In this document: in pieces, positions 61,198 to 64,000 of the stretch | Layout of the letters: each line of letters opens with the position of its first letter | Numbering within the stretch: position 1 is the first letter of the stretch | Assembly: GCA_035634295.1 (NCBI GenBank) | Contig: DASQDG010000075.1 | Location: 1-64,000 of the forward strand | Direction of reading: 5' to 3' | Length of the DNA: 64,000 nucleotides | DNA from: Microlunatus sp035634295 | GTDB lineage: Bacteria; Actinomycetota; Actinomycetes; Propionibacteriales; Propionibacteriaceae | Notes under the pieces: generated by a model | The model's input: the letters and a program-made list of their open reading frames with translations, nothing else | What the model was told of the DNA's origin: nothing | The model's database searches: none | Made by a program: the position numbers and the translations under genes

Positions 61198-61237
61198 TGT
61201 GTTTGTGACTGACGTCTGACTGGGGTGGACGGGAGGG

Positions 61238-61639
61238 TCAGAAACCGCCGGTTTCGTCGCGCCGGCGACGCCAGCGCTCCTCCATCTTGTCCATGAAGCC
61301 CTGACCGTCGTCGGGGCCGGACGTCTGGGGCGCTTTCGGACGGTCGGGCCCACGGCCGGGATCGTTGCCGGTGCCGACATGCGGCCACGAGTAGATGGCG
61401 GTCACCGCCGCGGCGACCATGATGACGAACCCCAGCACGCTAATCAGCCAGGTGGTCGACATGCCGGTGATCAGCAAAGCCAACCCAGCAAAGAAACCCA
61501 CGCCTGCGATGGCCGCTCGTCGCCTGTGTACGCGTCGCGTGCCGGTGCCCCGTAAGGCGTTGACCAACTTGGGATCCTCGGCGGCTAAAGCCGCCTCCAT
61601 TTGATCGAGAAGCCGCTGTTCCTCTTCTGAGAGGGCCAC
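61238..61639 (-). CDS. DUF3040 membrane protein
   Basis: A 133-residue protein of the actinobacteria-specific DUF3040 family. The hallmark N-terminus LSEEEQRLLDQMEAALAAEDP is followed by a short basic stretch (RRVHRRRAA) and two membrane helices (about 42-62 and 65-84, AIAGVGFFAGLALLITG and WLISVLGFVIMVAAAV). The cytoplasmic tail is charged with RWRRRRDETGGF at the end. Function is not known for the family. GTG 61639 has GGGAGG upstream. Convergent with the transglutaminase gene. Confidence 0.92.
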   Translation of the reverse strand: MALSEEEQRLLDQMEAALAAEDPKLVNALRGTGTRRVHRRRAAIAGVGFFAGLALLITGMSTTWLISVLGFVIMVAAAVTAIYSWPHVGTGNDPGRGPDRPKAPQTSGPDDGQGFMDKMEERWRRRRDETGGF

Positions 61640-61837
61640 TGGCCACCTCCCGCCCGTCTCGTCGTGCGCGGGCCGAATCCGGGCCGCGGTTCTTTCTCAC
61701 TGTAGATAAGCTCTCGACCGCAACTGGTACGGGGTCCCTACCACCGATCGTCGACTGAGAAGTCGACGGCTCGCCGGTTGGTCGAATCTTCGTCCAGTTT
61801 AGGTGGACCGGCGGAGAAGCGAAACCAAATCCAGGAA

Positions 61838-63043
61838 TCAGTCCTGTCCCGTTATGTGATCAGCACCCTCGGGTGGACCGGCGTGCCGACGGCGGGTCAA
61901 AGTGGCCCGTTGCACGGCGGTCGGACCGAACTTGGTGACCGCGGCGTCGATGGCTCGTTCGGCCTCTCGCCACCCCCGCTCGGGGTCGGTGAGCTGGGGC
62001 TGGCGGTAGGCCAGATGAGCCTCCACCAGCCCTTCGGCTCGGACCCCTACCCGACGGATCCGGGCTCGTTGCAGGCCCAGTTTCTCGTACAGCGCGACTG
62101 CCTGAGCGTGGATCTCGTCGGTCACATCCGTGGGGCTGGGGACCGTGGCTGACCGAGTCAGCTCGGTGAAGTCGGCGAAGCGGATGGAGATGGCGATGGT
62201 GCGGCTGAGCATCCGGGCTTTCCGCAGCCGGGTAGCCGTGCGGTCCGACATCCGCAGCAGCTCCCGCTTCACCACCTCGGGGTCGTCGGTGTCTCGCGGG
62301 AACGTCTCCTGCGAGCCCACACTCCGCTCGGGCTCCCGGACGACCACCGGCCGGGCGTCCCGCCCCCAGGCCAGGTCGCTGAGCAGGGCGCCGGCATGCG
62401 GACCAAAGGCGCGCTGCAACGTGCTCTTGGGTGTGTGCGCCAGGTCGGCGACGGTGAACAGGCCCAGCCGGTGAAGCTTCTCGGCGGTCGACTCTCCCAC
62501 GCCCCACATCGCCTCGACCTGAAGAGGGTGCAGGAACGAGATCACGTCCTCGGGCTTGACCTCGCAAAGGCCGTCGGGTTTGGCCGCCCGAGAGGCCAAC
62601 TTGGCCACGAACTTGGTCGGCCCGATGCCCACCGAGCAGGTGATCTGCTGCTCATCAGCCACCACAGCCCGGAGATATTCGCCGATGCTGGCCGCGGAGC
62701 CGAGCCGACGGACCGATCCGCTGAGGTCGAGAAATGCCTCGTCGATGGAGGCCGACTCGACGACGGACGTGACCGACTCGAAGACGGCCACGATGGACTT
62801 GGAGACCGCGGCGTAGCTGTCGAAGTCGGGTGAGAGAAAGGTGGCCTGCGGACACAGCCGCCGCGCCTGAGTCGACGGCATGCCGGAGCGGACGCCTGCG
62901 GCGCGGGCTTCGTAGGTGGCGGACAGGACCACACCGCGGCTGGACCCGCCGACGATGACCGGCTGGCCTCGCAGCTCGGGTCGGGATCGCAACTCCACGG
63001 AGGCATAGAAGGCGTCCATGTCGACGTGCATGACGACGCTCAC
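61838..63043 (-). CDS. dinB: DNA polymerase IV
   Basis: A 401-residue Y-family translesion polymerase. VVMHVDMDAFYASVELRSRP (near 3-22) has the first metal Asp residues, SATYEARAAGVRSGMPSTQA (near 41) the fingers, and SASIDEAFLDLSGSVR (near 97-112) the DE pair; VGIGPTKFVAKLASRAAKPDG is the palm/thumb motif. The little-finger domain (about 240-350) has SVGSQETFPRD and RKARMLSRTIAISIRFADF. No beta-clamp motif is obvious at the end. No LexA box was seen upstream. Confidence 0.95.
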   Translation of the reverse strand: MSVVMHVDMDAFYASVELRSRPELRGQPVIVGGSSRGVVLSATYEARAAGVRSGMPSTQARRLCPQATFLSPDFDSYAAVSKSIVAVFESVTSVVESASIDEAFLDLSGSVRRLGSAASIGEYLRAVVADEQQITCSVGIGPTKFVAKLASRAAKPDGLCEVKPEDVISFLHPLQVEAMWGVGESTAEKLHRLGLFTVADLAHTPKSTLQRAFGPHAGALLSDLAWGRDARPVVVREPERSVGSQETFPRDTDDPEVVKRELLRMSDRTATRLRKARMLSRTIAISIRFADFTELTRSATVPSPTDVTDEIHAQAVALYEKLGLQRARIRRVGVRAEGLVEAHLAYRQPQLTDPERGWREAERAIDAAVTKFGPTAVQRATLTRRRHAGPPEGADHITGQD

Positions 63044-63101
63044 GGCTGGCTCGGTCCGAGCGGGTCAGCGGGTGTCCGGTCAGGGCGCACTCGGTCAGGA
63101 C

Positions 63102-63848
63102 TCACGGGACCGAGTGCCGCGGTCTGCCCTCGTCGCTGGTGCTCGCAAAGACGTGCACCAGCGGAGCCAGGGCACGAAACGCGCGATCGGAGCTGACCTC
63201 GGCTTCCAGCGCGGCCAACTCGGCGTAGGCGCCGGGCTCGGCATCGATCACCGACTCCGGCACGTGGTCGGCGATCGCGCCGATGCCGTGGCTGGCGACC
63301 ACCGTGAAGCCGGCGGCCTTGACGAGATCGATCACCTGGTCATGCTCAAAACGAGCTGGGTCGGCGAAGGTCCGACGAGCCAACGCGATATGGCCACTGA
63401 GCGCTTGGGTGAGCACCAGGGAATGTCGCTGCGAAACTAACAGGCTGAGCACACCACCTGGGCGCAGCACCGCAGCCATCGCCTCCAGCGCCTCGGCAGG
63501 GGACTCCAGGACCTCCAGCACCCGGTGGCAGATCATCACGTCGGCCCCGCCGGACCCCACGAGTTCGTGTAAGTCGCTGGCGTCACCCTGCACGCCGCGG
63601 ATGCGTCCGGCCAGGCCCTCGTCTGCAGTCCGGCGCTCCAGCGAGGCCAGCGCGTCCGGGCTGGGGTCGATCACGGTGACCTGGTGACCGAGCGCGGCCA
63701 ACGAGGTGGCGATGCCCCCAGTGCCGCCACCCAGGTCCACCACGTTCGGAGTACGGTCGTCGCCGACGGCGGACGCGGCGAGCTGAGAGACGAGCAGGTC
63801 GAGCAGATAGGCCGAGGAGACCGACCGGCGCCGACGAAGCTCTACCAT
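63102..63848 (-). CDS. Class I SAM-dependent methyltransferase
   Basis: A 248-residue methyltransferase. VVDLGGGTGGIATSLAALGH (near 36-55) is the SAM motif I, VTVIDPSPDALASLERR motif II, GDASDLHELVGSGGADVMIC (near 92-112) with the acidic loop, and LRPGGVLSLLVSQ the post-III strand. Related genes often stand next to dinB in actinobacteria. Target unknown. Start ATG 63848. Confidence 0.88.
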   Translation of the reverse strand: MVELRRRRSVSSAYLLDLLVSQLAASAVGDDRTPNVVDLGGGTGGIATSLAALGHQVTVIDPSPDALASLERRTADEGLAGRIRGVQGDASDLHELVGSGGADVMICHRVLEVLESPAEALEAMAAVLRPGGVLSLLVSQRHSLVLTQALSGHIALARRTFADPARFEHDQVIDLVKAAGFTVVASHGIGAIADHVPESVIDAEPGAYAELAALEAEVSSDRAFRALAPLVHVFASTSDEGRPRHSVP

Positions 63849-64000
63849 GCTGTTTCTCCCTTGGGTCTCCCCGGGCCCGGTCCCGCCGGGGACTCCGCGG
63901 CGAGTCGAAGCCTAGCGTCCTCACCACCCAGCATCCCCAACAGCGCATCCCCCATCAGCGACCTGAGCTTCCTTGGCTGGAGTGCCAGAGCTTGCGGGGG
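63842..64000 (-). CDS. Partial reading frame at the window edge
   Basis: From 64000 the minus strand stays open for 52 codons to TAG at 63842-63844, which overlaps the methyltransferase start (ATGGTAG). The overlap would fit translational coupling to an upstream gene. The residues LRSLMGDALLGMLGGEDARL look protein-like but I do not recognise a family, and the final stretch is Gly/Pro-rich. It could be chance in GC-rich DNA. Confidence 0.35.
   Translation of the reverse strand, partial: PPQALALQPRKLRSLMGDALLGMLGGEDARLRLAAESPAGPGPGRPKGETAW

Noticed and set aside
63044..63101. LexA/SOS box before dinB
   Set aside because: No TCGAAC-type palindrome is present in the gap.

Overview
The window is a 64-kb chromosomal segment of a high-GC actinobacterium. 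The evidence is the gene order: a division and cell-wall (dcw) cluster running mraZ-rsmH-ftsL-ftsI-murE-murF-mraY-murD-ftsW-murG-murC-ftsQ-ftsZ-sepF-yggT-divIVA, a DUF3040 protein, an ANTAR response regulator, a polA with a tyrosine in its O-helix, and many GTG starts. MurE carries the DNPR motif of diaminopimelate-type ligases. I cannot place it below class level. No CRISPR array, insertion sequence, prophage or rRNA was seen.

Layout. 0.1-3.8 kb: small accessory genes (two VOC proteins, an HTH-SRPBCC pair, a DHFR-like reductase, a GNAT acetyltransferase). 3.8-8.4 kb: a catabolic island with a LysR regulator facing an M20 amidohydrolase, a diaminopropionate ammonia-lyase-like gene and an M20 peptidase. 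It looks to be decaying: the peptidase lost its middle and carries an in-frame stop, the lyase seems to have a one-base loss in a G run, and the end of the amidohydrolase is tandemly duplicated. 8.4-21.3 kb: housekeeping and stress genes (lon with an HspR-type operator, terC behind a manganese-riboswitch-like leader, a polytopic membrane protein, uvrB, coaE, rpsA, polA). uvrB and polA share a DNA-damage-type promoter placed so close to the start codon that the transcripts should be leaderless. 21.3-28.5 kb: a thioesterase, a full branched-chain amino-acid ABC operon (livK-H-M-G-F) with a structured leader, an ANTAR regulator and tRNA-Leu(CAA). 28.5-36 kb: a large FtsX-type permease with a double ATPase, pyk, rluD, lspA. 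36-56 kb: the dcw cluster read leftwards from mraZ, with MraZ boxes upstream and a structured RNA before rsmH. 56-61 kb: moxR, DUF58 and transglutaminase genes, divergent from mraZ. 61-64 kb: DUF3040, dinB and a methyltransferase.

How it works together. The dcw genes supply lipid II synthesis (murE/F/D/C, mraY, murG), its export and cross-linking (ftsW, ftsI), divisome assembly (ftsL, ftsQ, ftsZ, sepF) and polar growth (divIVA). The most interesting signals lie in non-coding DNA: paired uvrB/polA promoters, the rsmH leader RNA, phased MraZ boxes, the terC riboswitch and the livK leader. The cluster is unusual in lacking pgeF and yggS between ftsZ and sepF, and in having an opposite-strand methyltransferase gene between ftsQ and ftsZ.
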